DNA of 64,000 nt from Coriobacteriia bacterium (GCA_030530215.1 JAUMVJ010000002.1:62001-126000); one strand, 5' to 3'. Positions 9,663 to 18,963 are shown, counted from the stretch's first letter. The notes: generated by a model from the sequence alone, not told the origin. Numbers and translations: made by a program.

Positions 9663-9690
9663 TTGAATTTTGTAAAGACGAAGTTAAAAT
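9663..9690 (+). promoter_or_regulatory. Candidate sigma-70 promoter of the pilus operon
   Basis: TTGAAT (9663-9668) and TAAAAT (9685-9690) are separated by 16 bases in an AT-rich patch that stands out from its surroundings. It would give a leader of about 200 bases. It is judged by eye only. Confidence 0.4.
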
Positions 9691-9872
9691 GGACGCTAAC
9701 TTGGCAAAACACACCAAAAACGATCATCGCCGGGTTCGCTTCAGCGGATAGCTAAAGATAATTCGCTGAGTTTGATTTCCGACATAGCCGTGTCGGTTGC
9801 GGGCGGTGCGCCTGCTCAGCACGCGATCGACCAGTCTTTTGCTAGGCGAAACGATATTGTTTTGCATCGGAA

Positions 9873-9881
9873 GGGGGGGGG
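9873..9881 (+). repeat. Poly-G tract (G9) upstream of the tip adhesin
   Basis: Nine consecutive G lie 21 bases before the ATG of the 1518-aa surface protein. Directly after it come two GGTACC palindromes that can also pair with each other (GGGTACC, loop CAA, GGTACCC). Homopolymer tracts of this length are prone to slippage. The adhesin frame upstream of the tract has no start codon back to a stop at 9843, so the tract would act on expression rather than lie inside the gene. Confidence 0.75.
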
Positions 9882-9902
9882 TACCCAAGGTACCCGCTTG
9901 TC

Positions 9903-12900
9903 ATGGCAAGGAAGGCTACGCAGCATTCGGGCTCACGTCCGCTCGCGGGCGTCATCGCCGTCGTTGTCGTACTGTGTCTGCTTTTCCTTGTCGGAGGCTT
10001 TTCCCTGGCAAGCTACGCCAGTCCTTCTGCGTCCTCGGATCTTATCGCTGCTGCCTCCCTGAACGACGCCCAGTCGGGCGCGGGCTCGAGCGGCTCGGCG
10101 AGCTTGGGCACCGCGAAATCCTCCAACGCATCCAGCGACACATCGTCTGAGGGCTCTTCTGGCTCGGATAGCGCTGCCAACAGTCAAAGCTCGTCTGGCT
10201 CAAGTGCCTCGAATGCTTCGGCAGATGCGGACTCCGATCAATCCGCTGCTCAGTCGGGCCAGGCGCAATCAAGTGCTTCGCAGGCGGATTCCGCCCAAGC
10301 AGAATCTCAGGCAAGCGCCTCTGACTCCGAAGAAAGTTCCTCCTCCGGCAACGATTCCACTGACGAATCAAGCGCTCAGTCGGACGACGATGCCCTTGCC
10401 GCAGCAGACAGCACGAGTTCAAGCAGCGTTTCCGACGATTACGGTACCGACACAGACCCGGTTTCCCTTAATCTGCGCGTGGCCATTGGCGGCGAGTGGA
10501 AGTATGTGGGCAAGGACGGCAAGGTCTATGACTCCACGAGCGACGAAGGCTTCGAGCCCATTGTCGTTACCAAGGAAGCTGACCGCGCAGGCGGCACGCG
10601 CGAGATCGTCCCCGCGTCTGCTTTGGTGGAGCCGCTTGCCCAATTTGGCTTCTCTGCCGATGAGCTCTACCGTGCCGACAAAGACTACACCAGCGGCAGC
10701 GTCGACTGGGGCAACTTCATTTTCGGCTACTGCGATTCCGGCACCGATCAGATTTATGCCGATGTTTCGCCCCAACTCGTAACCAACAACGATGAAGGCG
10801 TTTGGTATATCTTCACCAAGGGCCGCCAGTGGATTCACGAGGACACAGGCGAAAAGAGCCTTGATCTGTATTACTTGCCTGCCAACCGCAATGATGGAGC
10901 TTTCACCACCCCAAGCTCCTTTTTCTGTGAGACTTCGCGCTACACCACGAACAAGCAGCTCATCGCCGACAACAGCTTCTTTTCGGTATCGGTGAGCGAT
11001 GACGGCAACCGTATTTACAATGAAGGCGAAACGCGCCCTACTGGCTACCTTGTAGCTTCGGCTGGCACCGCCAAGGCGAGCTTCACCGTTAAGAAGCCTG
11101 CTAAGGATACTGTTAAGTGGAGCGTAGTTGACGAAAATGGCGACGCAGTGGAGGTGAGCGACGTCGCTGAGAACGACGACGGCTCGCTTACCTATACGCT
11201 TGTAGGCGTTTCAAGCCCCATCATCTTTAAAGCCATCGACTACAACCCCAACAAGTTTGACCTTGTCTACACAGCTTCCCTGGTCAACGCCGATAGGGTC
11301 ACTCTTGGCAACATCGAGGCTTCCGACCAGGTGATCATCGATTCCGAGAACGCGACCATCGACGACGGTAAGGCGAGCCTGACGGTGAACCTTGATGCTA
11401 CGGACGGCGGCAACTACAGCTTCCTTGCTCCCGACACGGACATTGCGACGGTGTATTGGACGCAGAAAACCACCCGTAAGTTCATTTACTCGTTCATGGG
11501 TTGGCAGATCGCCGGGCAAGACAAGGTGTACTCGGCAGGCGACAGCATCTCGATGGCCGGCCTTAAGGCCCTGGCGGCAAAAACGGGCAGTGTGAGCGTC
11601 AAGTCGGTTTGGTCGGCAAACGACACCAACACCTCAAGCCCCCATATTCGCAGCGCCAATTTCTACCTCAACCTCAATTGCGAGATTTTGGATGTTGACG
11701 GCAGCTCCACCTCCCAGGGCTCCGATAACTACACCGAATCGATCTATTCCACGCGCGTGTCGGGTACCGACACCTTTGGTTCCGGTGGGTTCACCCTGCT
11801 TGCTCCTGCGGATGCAAGTTCGGCCTATGACGTGGATGCCCAAATTCGCGCTGCAACAACTAACGGCGGCACGGGCATCAAGCCACCTTCCAGCTGGACC
11901 AACTATACGCAAGATGGCGTGACTTTCGAGCGCATTCCCACCGACGAGGAAATCTTGGCGAAGGCGCGCGAGTCTTCGAGTACCATCAAAATCGACGACG
12001 AGGTCATCGATAAGACGGATCTCACCACGGCAAACTTTACCGTGCGTTGGAGCGCGGTCAAGTACGACGAGACCGACGGCTGGCATGTTGATGGCGTGCT
12101 GGTGGCCAAGAAGGCACGCCTGGTGGTAACCAAGACCTTCGAGGGCGAGACGGACGCGCTGGAGCAGTTCAAAACCGAGCATGGTTATAGCTCGCTTGAT
12201 GAGTACGATTCGAGCAAGGGCTTCAGCGTCGATGTGACCCACGAGGCGACTGTGGATGGCACCACGACCGATGTCGTCGATTACGAGCTGCTTCTTCTTC
12301 CTGAATCCGATGTGGCGCAGGCGCGCACCGGCACGAGCGATCGCCGCTACGGCTATACCTCCTACGACGCGGCCACCAATACCTATACCTGGGAAATTGA
12401 TGCGCGCCAGAGCCGCCTATATACCGTTAAGGAAGAAAACTACTACCTTAGTCAGGACGATTGGAACAACCTGACCTGGTACGAGGTGCACAACTCCAAC
12501 TCCTCTTACAGCACCAACGGCTGGACGGAATACAACATCACCACCGGTGCCAACGTGAAGGTGCTTGCGGCTGCCTATCCCACCGATGTGCCTTCGTCAG
12601 CATGGCAGACGGTCGGCTTCCGCAACGCTTACGTGCATAAGGGCACGCTTGCCGTGTTCAAGAACGACTACACCACCGGCGCTGCCATGGCGGACGTGGG
12701 CTTTGGCGTCAAGCAAACGGACACGGACGCTGAAAGCGTGCTTTATCAGAAGTCGGGCACGAACGAATACACCACCGACACGGCGATCGTGAACGAGCAT
12801 CCGGATGCCTATACCAAGGTTAGTCAGGCAAAAACCGATGCCAACGGCGTCTTCTACCTATCTCTTGCCGCGCCTGAGGCCTCGGCTGATACAAGTGCCA

Positions 12901-14459
12901 GCTATGTTCTTACGGAAAACAAGGAAGACGTGGTGGGCTATGACGGTCCGGATACCATCACGTTCACGATGACTTACAACGAGGGCATTGCCGACGGAAA
13001 GGTTGAAACCGTGGGTGGATCGTCCGAGGTTACCTGGGCTAAGGTGGGCGACAATCAGTTCATCCTCAATATCTACAATCGTTCGACGGCATACACCTCC
13101 GTTACCGCCAAGAAGGAATGGGCCGAGGGCACCGTGGACAAGAAGCCGGTGACGGTGCAGCTGTGGCGCAGCTACGGCAGCGTGGAGGAGATAGTGCCCG
13201 AGACGGGAGCCAGCGGCAAGAGCTCCTTAGTGGACGTCGATGGTAACGAGGCCTCCAGCGAGGTGCAGCTTTCCAGCGACAATAAATGGGCCTTCAGCTG
13301 GGGAGAGCTTCCCTTGTTTATCAACAACAAGCCGGTCACCTACTTCTTGCGTGAGGCGTGGATCGGCAACCCCACCAGCAGCGATTCGGTTGCTTACGAC
13401 GCTTCGGCCGATTCGAACGACGGCTACCTTGATTACGCGGTAACCACCGAGGACGCGCGCTACACCGCGGCCACCGATATGCCCGATGCCACGGTGGATG
13501 ACCCACGCTCCGCCTACACTCACGACAGCTCTTCGTGGGAAGCCGACGACGGCAGCACCACCTACGCTAAACACGTGCTTCTGATGATCAACAATGCCGA
13601 GGTCAAAGGCATTACCTCGTTCACGAAAAAGGACCGCGAGGGCCTGGCGGGCAAGCCTTTGGCAGGTGCCGCCTTCACCTTGTATTCAGATGCGGCTTGC
13701 ACCAAAGAAATCGAGAGCGTGACAACCGGCACCAACGGCGTCGTGAGCTTCACCAAGCAGCCGGCAGGCACCTATTACATCAAAGAGGTTCAGGCGCCGG
13801 CAGGCTATTCTTTCGAGGCTTCGACGGTCTACAAGGCCGTCGTTTCCAACGGCAGCCCGACCATCACCAAGGAAGGCGATGCCAGCCAAACGGCGGTAAC
13901 GTCTGTTACCAACAAGTTCGGTGCGGGCTTGAACGTGAAGAAGATCGGCGAAGGCTCGCTGGATGAGGCCTCGGGCGTTTCAGGGGCCGAGTTCACGCTT
14001 GCCAAGGTGGACGGCACGGGCGACTGGGCGCAGGCGCACAAGCTCACCACGGATGCTACGGGCGGTTTGAGCTTCACCGGCCTTGACCAAGGCACCTACA
14101 CGCTTACCGAGACGAAGGCCCCCGCCGGCTTTGAAGCGGTGGAAAACCTAAGCCTGACCTTCGTCGTTGAAACTGGCGAGGATGGTAAAACCACCTTTGT
14201 TCTTGAGGACGAATCGGAGATCGACGAAGATGCCGAGTCCGGTTTCGTCAAATGGGATGACAACTCAAGCGCCACTAACGTGGCCTACACGCTTACCGTG
14301 CGCGATGTTCCGCTTGCGAGCTTGCCCTCGGCAGGAGGGGCGGGCATCGGGCCCTTCGTTGCTGGCGGCTTTGCCCTGATGGGTATGGCGGCTCTTGCCT
14401 GGTATCTGCGTGAGCGGCACTTCATCCGCCAAGCAAGGGAGCGTGGTCGCCATGCCTAG
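9903..14459 (+). CDS. Large sortase-anchored pilus tip adhesin with Cna_B and SpaA domains
   Basis: The 1518-aa protein has a signal peptide (basic start, hydrophobic residues 14-35), a Ser/Ala/Asp/Gln-rich stalk to about residue 180, and a long beta-rich region. C-terminal repeats follow: a Cna_B-like domain (TSVTAKKEWAEG, about 1065-1160) and two SpaA-like domains (about 1236-1335 and 1340-1430), each with a typical E-box (YYIKEVQAPAGY, YTLTETKAPAGF). The protein ends with the sorting signal LPSAG near residue 1474, a hydrophobic span and Arg-rich tail. Position and size fit the tip subunit of a sortase-built pilus. Isopeptide bonds are likely in the SpaA domains. The ligand is unknown. The start at 9903 has only a weak upstream AAGG. 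Confidence 0.88.
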   Translation: MARKATQHSGSRPLAGVIAVVVVLCLLFLVGGFSLASYASPSASSDLIAAASLNDAQSGAGSSGSASLGTAKSSNASSDTSSEGSSGSDSAANSQSSSGSSASNASADADSDQSAAQSGQAQSSASQADSAQAESQASASDSEESSSSGNDSTDESSAQSDDDALAAADSTSSSSVSDDYGTDTDPVSLNLRVAIGGEWKYVGKDGKVYDSTSDEGFEPIVVTKEADRAGGTREIVPASALVEPLAQFGFSADELYRADKDYTSGSVDWGNFIFGYCDSGTDQIYADVSPQLVTNNDEGVWYIFTKGRQWIHEDTGEKSLDLYYLPANRNDGAFTTPSSFFCETSRYTTNKQLIADNSFFSVSVSDDGNRIYNEGETRPTGYLVASAGTAKASFTVKKPAKDTVKWSVVDENGDAVEVSDVAENDDGSLTYTLVGVSSPIIFKAIDYNPNKFDLVYTASLVNADRVTLGNIEASDQVIIDSENATIDDGKASLTVNLDATDGGNYSFLAPDTDIATVYWTQKTTRKFIYSFMGWQIAGQDKVYSAGDSISMAGLKALAAKTGSVSVKSVWSANDTNTSSPHIRSANFYLNLNCEILDVDGSSTSQGSDNYTESIYSTRVSGTDTFGSGGFTLLAPADASSAYDVDAQIRAATTNGGTGIKPPSSWTNYTQDGVTFERIPTDEEILAKARESSSTIKIDDEVIDKTDLTTANFTVRWSAVKYDETDGWHVDGVLVAKKARLVVTKTFEGETDALEQFKTEHGYSSLDEYDSSKGFSVDVTHEATVDGTTTDVVDYELLLLPESDVAQARTGTSDRRYGYTSYDAATNTYTWEIDARQSRLYTVKEENYYLSQDDWNNLTWYEVHNSNSSYSTNGWTEYNITTGANVKVLAAAYPTDVPSSAWQTVGFRNAYVHKGTLAVFKNDYTTGAAMADVGFGVKQTDTDAESVLYQKSGTNEYTTDTAIVNEHPDAYTKVSQAKTDANGVFYLSLAAPEASADTSASYVLTENKEDVVGYDGPDTITFTMTYNEGIADGKVETVGGSSEVTWAKVGDNQFILNIYNRSTAYTSVTAKKEWAEGTVDKKPVTVQLWRSYGSVEEIVPETGASGKSSLVDVDGNEASSEVQLSSDNKWAFSWGELPLFINNKPVTYFLREAWIGNPTSSDSVAYDASADSNDGYLDYAVTTEDARYTAATDMPDATVDDPRSAYTHDSSSWEADDGSTTYAKHVLLMINNAEVKGITSFTKKDREGLAGKPLAGAAFTLYSDAACTKEIESVTTGTNGVVSFTKQPAGTYYIKEVQAPAGYSFEASTVYKAVVSNGSPTITKEGDASQTAVTSVTNKFGAGLNVKKIGEGSLDEASGVSGAEFTLAKVDGTGDWAQAHKLTTDATGGLSFTGLDQGTYTLTETKAPAGFEAVENLSLTFVVETGEDGKTTFVLEDESEIDEDAESGFVKWDDNSSATNVAYTLTVRDVPLASLPSAGGAGIGPFVAGGFALMGMAALAWYLRERHFIRQARERGRHA

Positions 14460-14633
14460 ATTCTGGTCGGCTGGCTACCCGCATGGATGCCATGGCAAAA
14501 GTGACGCAGAGGATGGAGCCGGCCACGGAGCTGGCTTACGCAATCAGCTTTCCGCTTGCGTGACTGCGAGCAGGCTTCGAACTTAAAAGAAGCAAATGAC
14601 CAAAAGGCAATGAAATAAGAGAAAGGCAAAACG

Positions 14634-16286
14634 ATGAGCACCATTATGAAGCGTATGAGCGCATTGCTCATTGCGTTGGTGATAGCGCTTGTGGGCCTTG
14701 GTGCAACGGCTGCCTATGCCGACACCAGCAAGTACGCTAAGAGCCTGGAGCTAACCGGGCTTTCCAGCGGCGAGACCGTGCAGGTGTATAAGCTTATGAG
14801 CTACGGCTCCGACTACAACACCTACACGTACGACAACACGACGACGGATGGTAAGACCAGCTTCAAGGCTTACCTGGAAGCCGCCGCCACCGCCGACAGC
14901 AAAAGCTCTGACGATTACCTTGCAGGCCTGACCGGGGACGAACTTTCCGCATTCCTGGGTACCTACCTGTACGGAACCGACACCTATGCCAAGCCCACTC
15001 CTACCGAGACCGCCGTTATCGGCACTACCGCCAGCTTGACGCTTGAGCCTGGCTACTACCTTATCTCGGTGAAGACCACGGGCACGGAGTCCAATGTTTA
15101 CAAGCCCTTCTCGGCTTTCGTGAAGATGAACGGCGAGAGCTCTGCCATCAAGGCTGGTGCTGGCGATTGGGGAACCGCGACGGTTGCCATGAAGAGCACC
15201 AACGGCCCCACCATCGAGAAGACGGTCAAGCGCGACAACGGCACCGACATGACCTCTGCCTGGAAAAGCACCAAGACGGTTGCCGTGGGCGAGACGGCCA
15301 CCTATCGCGTGAAGCTTACCGTCCCCGATTGGCAGGCAGGCACGACTCCTCGTTTGGAGCTTGAGGACGCACTGGTGAACCAGCAGTACAACGGCGATAT
15401 TGCTCTGTACTCCGCACAAGGCGATGCAGGCTCGGATTGGATGCCTTCTACCAGGATTGAATCCGCCATCTCCGAGAAGGCCATCGGCGCCTACGCCAAT
15501 GGCAAGCAGGAAGTTTCCTTCAGCATCGACTATTCCAAGTTAACCGGCGGGCAGACCTACTACATCACCTACTCCGCCAAGGTTATGAGCGACATCACGG
15601 GCACTTCCAGCACCGGGGATATGAAGGCGACGAACACCGCTAAGGTCGTTTACAGCACCAGCGATGCAACTACTTCCTCCACCACCGAGAGCAAGACGAC
15701 CCTCTACACCTACTCCGCCAAGCTCACCAAGAAGGATATGGACAACCAGCTTCTTCCCGGCTCCGGTTTCACTGTGTATTCCGACGAGGCCTGCACTCAG
15801 GCCATTAAGTTCGAGAAAGTCACGAACGTCGACGGTTCCTGGTATTACCGCGCAAAGGACACGGGCGATGTGACCGAGATCCAGGCCGATGGTGACGAGG
15901 CGTCCCTCCTTATCAAGGGCCTTGATCCCTACAAGGATTATTACTTCAAGGAAACCACCACACCAAAGGGTTACTACGCTCCCTCCAATGCTTTCAAGCT
16001 CGACCTTGATTCTCAGATGAAGGATGGCGACGCCACCGAGCATTCCGGCACGCTTTCGGGTGCTTCCTCGGTGACTGCGCTTGATACGGCCTCTGATGGA
16101 AAGCTGGTTTCCGGCAACGTCGACAACGATGCGGCTAACCAGTTTGACATCGTCATCAAGAACTCCAGCACGCCTTCGCTGCCCACCACCGGCGGCATGG
16201 GCACCCTGCTCTTCACCGTTGCGGGCCTTGCTTTGATGGTCATCGCAGCAGCGGTGTACTTTGCTCGTCGCAGGAAGAGCAACTAG
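14634..16286 (+). CDS. Major (backbone) pilin, D2-type isopeptide fimbrial subunit
   Basis: The 550-aa product has a signal peptide ending at AYA-D (about residue 29), an N-terminal pilin domain, a central fimbrial D2-type domain (PTIEKTVKRDNG through ITYSAKVMSD), and a C-terminal SpaA-like domain with E-box YYFKETTTPKGYY. It ends with the canonical sorting signal LPTTG near residue 515, a hydrophobic segment and RRRKSN. These features match shaft pilins polymerised by class C sortases; the Lys used for cross-linking probably lies in the N-terminal domain. It is the second gene of the pilus operon, 174 bases after the adhesin, with GAGAAAGGC before the ATG. Confidence 0.9.
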   Translation: MSTIMKRMSALLIALVIALVGLGATAAYADTSKYAKSLELTGLSSGETVQVYKLMSYGSDYNTYTYDNTTTDGKTSFKAYLEAAATADSKSSDDYLAGLTGDELSAFLGTYLYGTDTYAKPTPTETAVIGTTASLTLEPGYYLISVKTTGTESNVYKPFSAFVKMNGESSAIKAGAGDWGTATVAMKSTNGPTIEKTVKRDNGTDMTSAWKSTKTVAVGETATYRVKLTVPDWQAGTTPRLELEDALVNQQYNGDIALYSAQGDAGSDWMPSTRIESAISEKAIGAYANGKQEVSFSIDYSKLTGGQTYYITYSAKVMSDITGTSSTGDMKATNTAKVVYSTSDATTSSTTESKTTLYTYSAKLTKKDMDNQLLPGSGFTVYSDEACTQAIKFEKVTNVDGSWYYRAKDTGDVTEIQADGDEASLLIKGLDPYKDYYFKETTTPKGYYAPSNAFKLDLDSQMKDGDATEHSGTLSGASSVTALDTASDGKLVSGNVDNDAANQFDIVIKNSSTPSLPTTGGMGTLLFTVAGLALMVIAAAVYFARRRKSN

Positions 16287-16308
16287 CACGCGTAGCTCGG
16301 GGTGACGC

Positions 16309-17193
16309 TTGACTGAAGCTTTGGACAAAACGAAAGGGAGGAAGGCACCGGGCTTTTTGGTGCCTGCCCTCATCTTCATCCTGGGTTTGTGCATTTTGCT
16401 GTACCCGACGGTCAGCGACCTGTGGAACCAGTTTCGTCAGAACCAGCTGATTGACAGCTACCAGGAATCGGTGCAGCAGCTCTCCTCCGAGGATTATTCG
16501 AAGGCCAAGGTTGCCGCCCGGAAGTATAACGAGTCCTTGGAATTGAGTTTCGCCGACGCCTTTAGCAGCACCAAGCCCGAAGCTTCGGCCGACGATGAGT
16601 ATTGGCAGCTGCTTAACGTGGCGGGCGACGGCGTTATGGGATACGTCGAGATTCCCAAGATCAGCGTCAGGCTGGCTATCTACCATGGGCTTTCCGACGA
16701 GGTTCTGCAAACCGGCCTTGGTCATGTGCTAGGGACCTCGCTTCCCATTGGCGGTGCGGGCACACACTGTGTGGTGGCAGGGCATCGCGGGCTTCCATCG
16801 GCCTTGCTGCTTACTGATCTCGACCAGATGGAACTGGGCGACACCTTCGCGGTGTACGTGCTGGACGAGAAGAAAAGCTATGAGGTCGATCAGATTTCGG
16901 TGGTCGACCCGGACGATATCTCGAGCCTTGAGGTGGACGAAGGCGAGGATTACTTCACCTTCGTCACCTGCACGCCTTACGGGGTGAATACGCAGCGCCT
17001 GCTTGTTCGCGGGCATGCAGTGGATAATGTCGAGGTGGCCTCAGTTGATCCGCTGCAACAGATTTTGGCTAGCTTGGGTTGGCAAGGAAAGCTCGCCCTG
17101 GCGCTCGTTGCTCTGCTGGTGCTTGCTCTGGTGGTACGTGTGCTTCGGCGGCGCTCCCAAAATGTGCAAGCAAGGGGCGCGCATGCTCGTTAA
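16309..17193 (+). CDS. Class C (pilin-polymerising) sortase
   Basis: The 294-aa membrane protein has an N-terminal hydrophobic segment (residues 14-32), a sortase barrel and a C-terminal membrane segment (about 262-280) followed by a basic tail, the two-anchor layout of class C sortases. The catalytic His lies in VVAGHRGLPSA, the Cys in FVTCTPYGVNTQ and the Arg in RLLVRG. The enzyme joins pilins by transpeptidation outside the membrane and passes the polymer on for wall anchoring. The start is TTG at 16309, 22 bases after the backbone pilin stop, with GGGGTG upstream. Its location between two pilin genes supports the role. Confidence 0.93.
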   Translation: MTEALDKTKGRKAPGFLVPALIFILGLCILLYPTVSDLWNQFRQNQLIDSYQESVQQLSSEDYSKAKVAARKYNESLELSFADAFSSTKPEASADDEYWQLLNVAGDGVMGYVEIPKISVRLAIYHGLSDEVLQTGLGHVLGTSLPIGGAGTHCVVAGHRGLPSALLLTDLDQMELGDTFAVYVLDEKKSYEVDQISVVDPDDISSLEVDEGEDYFTFVTCTPYGVNTQRLLVRGHAVDNVEVASVDPLQQILASLGWQGKLALALVALLVLALVVRVLRRRSQNVQARGAHAR

Positions 17194-17203
17194 GGAAGGA
17201 GGA
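17192..17203 (+). promoter_or_regulatory. Strong ribosome binding site that decides the minor pilin start
   Basis: AAGGAAGGAGGA lies at the end of the sortase gene and is spaced correctly for the GTG at 17210. It argues against the longer frame that opens at 17003 inside the sortase gene. Confidence 0.7.
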
Positions 17204-17209
17204 GCGAAA

Positions 17210-18109
17210 GTGACGAAACAAAGGAACTTGCCTGTCGGGTTTACCCAGCCCAGCGTGAAAGCCGCAACGCCGAGTGCGTGCTTTGCGGGGCAGCTATTGC
17301 GACCTGCGGAATCGCTCGCGCGGTTTGCGCTGTCGATGGCGCAGTTTGCAATAGGGGCTATCGTTTTGCTTGCTGCGCTTTTGCTCCTTCTTCAGTGGGC
17401 GCCTTCGTCGGCGTACGCTGCGAGCAAGCCCGACCTTGACCAGCGAGGAAGCCTGACGCTTGTCTGTGCATACGATTCGGCTCCGATGAGCGACGTGGAG
17501 TGCAAGGTTTATGAGCTGGCGCGTTTTGAGTCCGATGGCTCCTTCGTTTTGACCGAGAATTTCGCTCAATCCGGCTTGGAAGTGAACGACGTAAGCTCCG
17601 CTAGCGCATGGCGCAAGGTGGCCGAGCAGGCTCTTGAGTACGCTCAAAGCAGCAAGGCCAAGGCCACCGAACTTGGCGCCAACAAGATTGGCATCGCTTA
17701 CGTGGGCAATTTGGAGCCAGGTTTGTACCTGGTTGATATTGCGCAAAAGAAGCTCAACGGTTACCGCTATACGAGCTTGCCCGTTGTTCTTTCGGTACCC
17801 AACCTAAGCACCAATGAGGCCGAGGCAGGTGAAGGCGCACTTGATGAGGGCTCTTGGACCTACAGCGTGGTTGCTCAACCGAAGTTCGAGCGTACGAAGT
17901 TGAAAGGCTCTGATGCCCCCACGGACGGGCACAGCGCGGACGGCCAGGGTTCAGGCGCTAAGAACAAGGGCGATGAAGATGAATCGCACGGGCTCTTGCA
18001 AACGAGCGATGCAGATCGCCTGTTCTTCGTCTTGGGCATACTCGTGATGCTCGCGGGCGCCTTGGGCATCGCCCGCGCTGCTCGGTATCGCCTGAAAGAA
18101 AACGAATAA
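17210..18109 (+). CDS. Accessory (minor) pilin-like surface protein with divergent sorting signal
   Basis: I place the start at GTG 17210 because AAGGAAGGAGGA ends about 6 bases upstream; an ATG at 17183 in the same frame is possible but has no such site. The 299-aa product has a long signal peptide with hydrophobic core ending at AYAASKP, a beta-rich domain resembling small SpaA-type pilins (GNLEPGLYLVDI resembles the strand before an E-box), a charged Gly/Asp linker and a C-terminal hydrophobic span with RAARYRLKENE tail. The expected LPxTG position reads LLQTSD. It closes the pilus operon, directly after the sortase, and probably is a base or minor pilin. Confidence 0.75.
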   Translation: MTKQRNLPVGFTQPSVKAATPSACFAGQLLRPAESLARFALSMAQFAIGAIVLLAALLLLLQWAPSSAYAASKPDLDQRGSLTLVCAYDSAPMSDVECKVYELARFESDGSFVLTENFAQSGLEVNDVSSASAWRKVAEQALEYAQSSKAKATELGANKIGIAYVGNLEPGLYLVDIAQKKLNGYRYTSLPVVLSVPNLSTNEAEAGEGALDEGSWTYSVVAQPKFERTKLKGSDAPTDGHSADGQGSGAKNKGDEDESHGLLQTSDADRLFFVLGILVMLAGALGIARAARYRLKENE

Positions 18110-18112
18110 ACC

Positions 18113-18150
18113 AACGAGCCTCGGAGCATTTGCTTCGAGGCTCGTTCTTT
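18113..18150. terminator. Bidirectional terminator between the pilus operon and tcdA
   Basis: A perfect 11-bp stem (AACGAGCCTCG with CGAGGCTCGTT, 18113-18123 and 18136-18146) and a TTCTTT tail follow the last pilin gene. It lies between convergent genes and can serve both strands. Confidence 0.85.
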
Positions 18151-18167
18151 AAGCGATGTTTTTTGTC

Positions 18168-18905
18168 TTATTTGACCCCTGCTAGGTCGCGGATCACCTG
18201 GCCGGCGATGATGAGTCCCACGACCGAGGGAACGAACGAGATGCTGCCTGGGGATTGCTTAATACGCTTTTCGGCAGCAGCCTCGGCGGCTAGTTCTTCT
18301 TCTGATTTGATGGGTGCCCGAGGCGGCTCGGTCGAGTAGACTACCTTGACCCCGCGTATGCCTCGGCGGCGAAGCTCTTTGCGCATGACCTTTGCCAGCG
18401 GGCATACGCTTGTGTTCTCGATGTCGGCCACCTTGAAGAGGGTGGGGTCGAGCTTGTTGCCCGCGCCCATGGCGCAGATAACAGGCGTGCCTGCCTTTTT
18501 TGCCTGTTCGACCAAGGAAATCTTTGCGGTCACCGTGTCCATGGTGTCAACCACGTAGTCGTACTGGGAAAAGTCGAACTCATCCATCGTTTCGGGCAGG
18601 TAGAAGCACTCATGCGTGTGAACTGCGGCGGCAGGGTTTATATCTTGCACGCGCTCTTTGGCAACCTGGACCTTCGCCTGGCCCACGGTGCTATGCAAGG
18701 CCACGATTTGGCGATTGATGTTGGTCACGTCGACGCAATCTTTGTCGACGAGCGTCAGCTCCCCGACGCCCGCGCGCGCCAAGCCCTCGACCACGAAACC
18801 GCCGACGCCGCCGACGCCGAAAACGGCAACATGGCAGGTGGCGAGTTTGTCCACGGCGTCGCCTATGCAGCGGCGCGTGCGTTGGTGCTGGTCGAGTTCT
18901 TCCAT
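18168..18905 (-). CDS. tcdA: tRNA threonylcarbamoyladenosine dehydratase (E1-like ThiF/MoeB family)
   Basis: The product of about 245 aa has the E1-like nucleotide motif FGVGGVGGFVVEGLARAG, the DKDCVDVTNINRQ adenylate loop and VVDTMDTVTAK, and it ends with the PSVVGLIIAGQVIRDL helix. This pattern and length fit TcdA (CsdL), which uses ATP to cyclise t6A37 in tRNA to ct6A. I chose the ATG at 18905 because AAGGAC lies 8 bases upstream; a TTG one codon earlier is less likely. A strong hairpin lies immediately upstream of the ribosome binding site. General ThiF-family adenylyltransferase activity is the alternative reading. Confidence 0.85.
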   Translation of the reverse strand: MEELDQHQRTRRCIGDAVDKLATCHVAVFGVGGVGGFVVEGLARAGVGELTLVDKDCVDVTNINRQIVALHSTVGQAKVQVAKERVQDINPAAAVHTHECFYLPETMDEFDFSQYDYVVDTMDTVTAKISLVEQAKKAGTPVICAMGAGNKLDPTLFKVADIENTSVCPLAKVMRKELRRRGIRGVKVVYSTEPPRAPIKSEEELAAEAAAEKRIKQSPGSISFVPSVVGLIIAGQVIRDLAGVK

Positions 18906-18921
18906 CAAAGGTCCTTATCTT

Positions 18922-18963
18922 AAAAAACGGCTATCTGTTGAAGAGTTAACAGATAGCCGTTTT
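18922..18963 (-). terminator. Terminator of pdxK, directly in front of tcdA
   Basis: A perfect 16-bp stem (AAAACGGCTATCTGTT at 18924-18939 with its partner at 18948-18963). On the minus strand it is followed by further T residues, so it terminates transcripts coming from the pyridoxamine kinase gene. It ends only a few bases before the tcdA ribosome binding site. Confidence 0.85.

Larger units (their letters stand above)
9512..9902 (+). promoter_or_regulatory. Leader region of the pilus operon (391 bases, no gene)
   Basis: This stretch holds a weak hairpin just after the peptidase gene (GCCCC...GGGGC near 9517-9540), an AT-rich centre with a promoter candidate, a perfect 6-bp dyad (CCGACA...TGTCGG, 9778-9795), a G9 tract and paired GGTACC sites before the adhesin start. 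I looked for a c-di-GMP riboswitch core and did not see one. No open frame here has a convincing ribosome binding site. Confidence 0.6.

Noticed and set aside
9690..9870. c-di-GMP riboswitch in the adhesin leader
   Set aside because: I looked for the conserved core sequence and the surrounding stems and did not find them.
9772..10150. Short plus-strand frames through the G tract as a separate small protein
   Set aside because: Their TTG starts lack ribosome binding sites and their ends overlap the adhesin gene in other frames. They matter only if the G tract changes length.
17003..17209. Longer start for the minor pilin inside the sortase gene
   Set aside because: The extra residues are encoded in another frame of the sortase and there is a strong ribosome binding site for GTG 17210.
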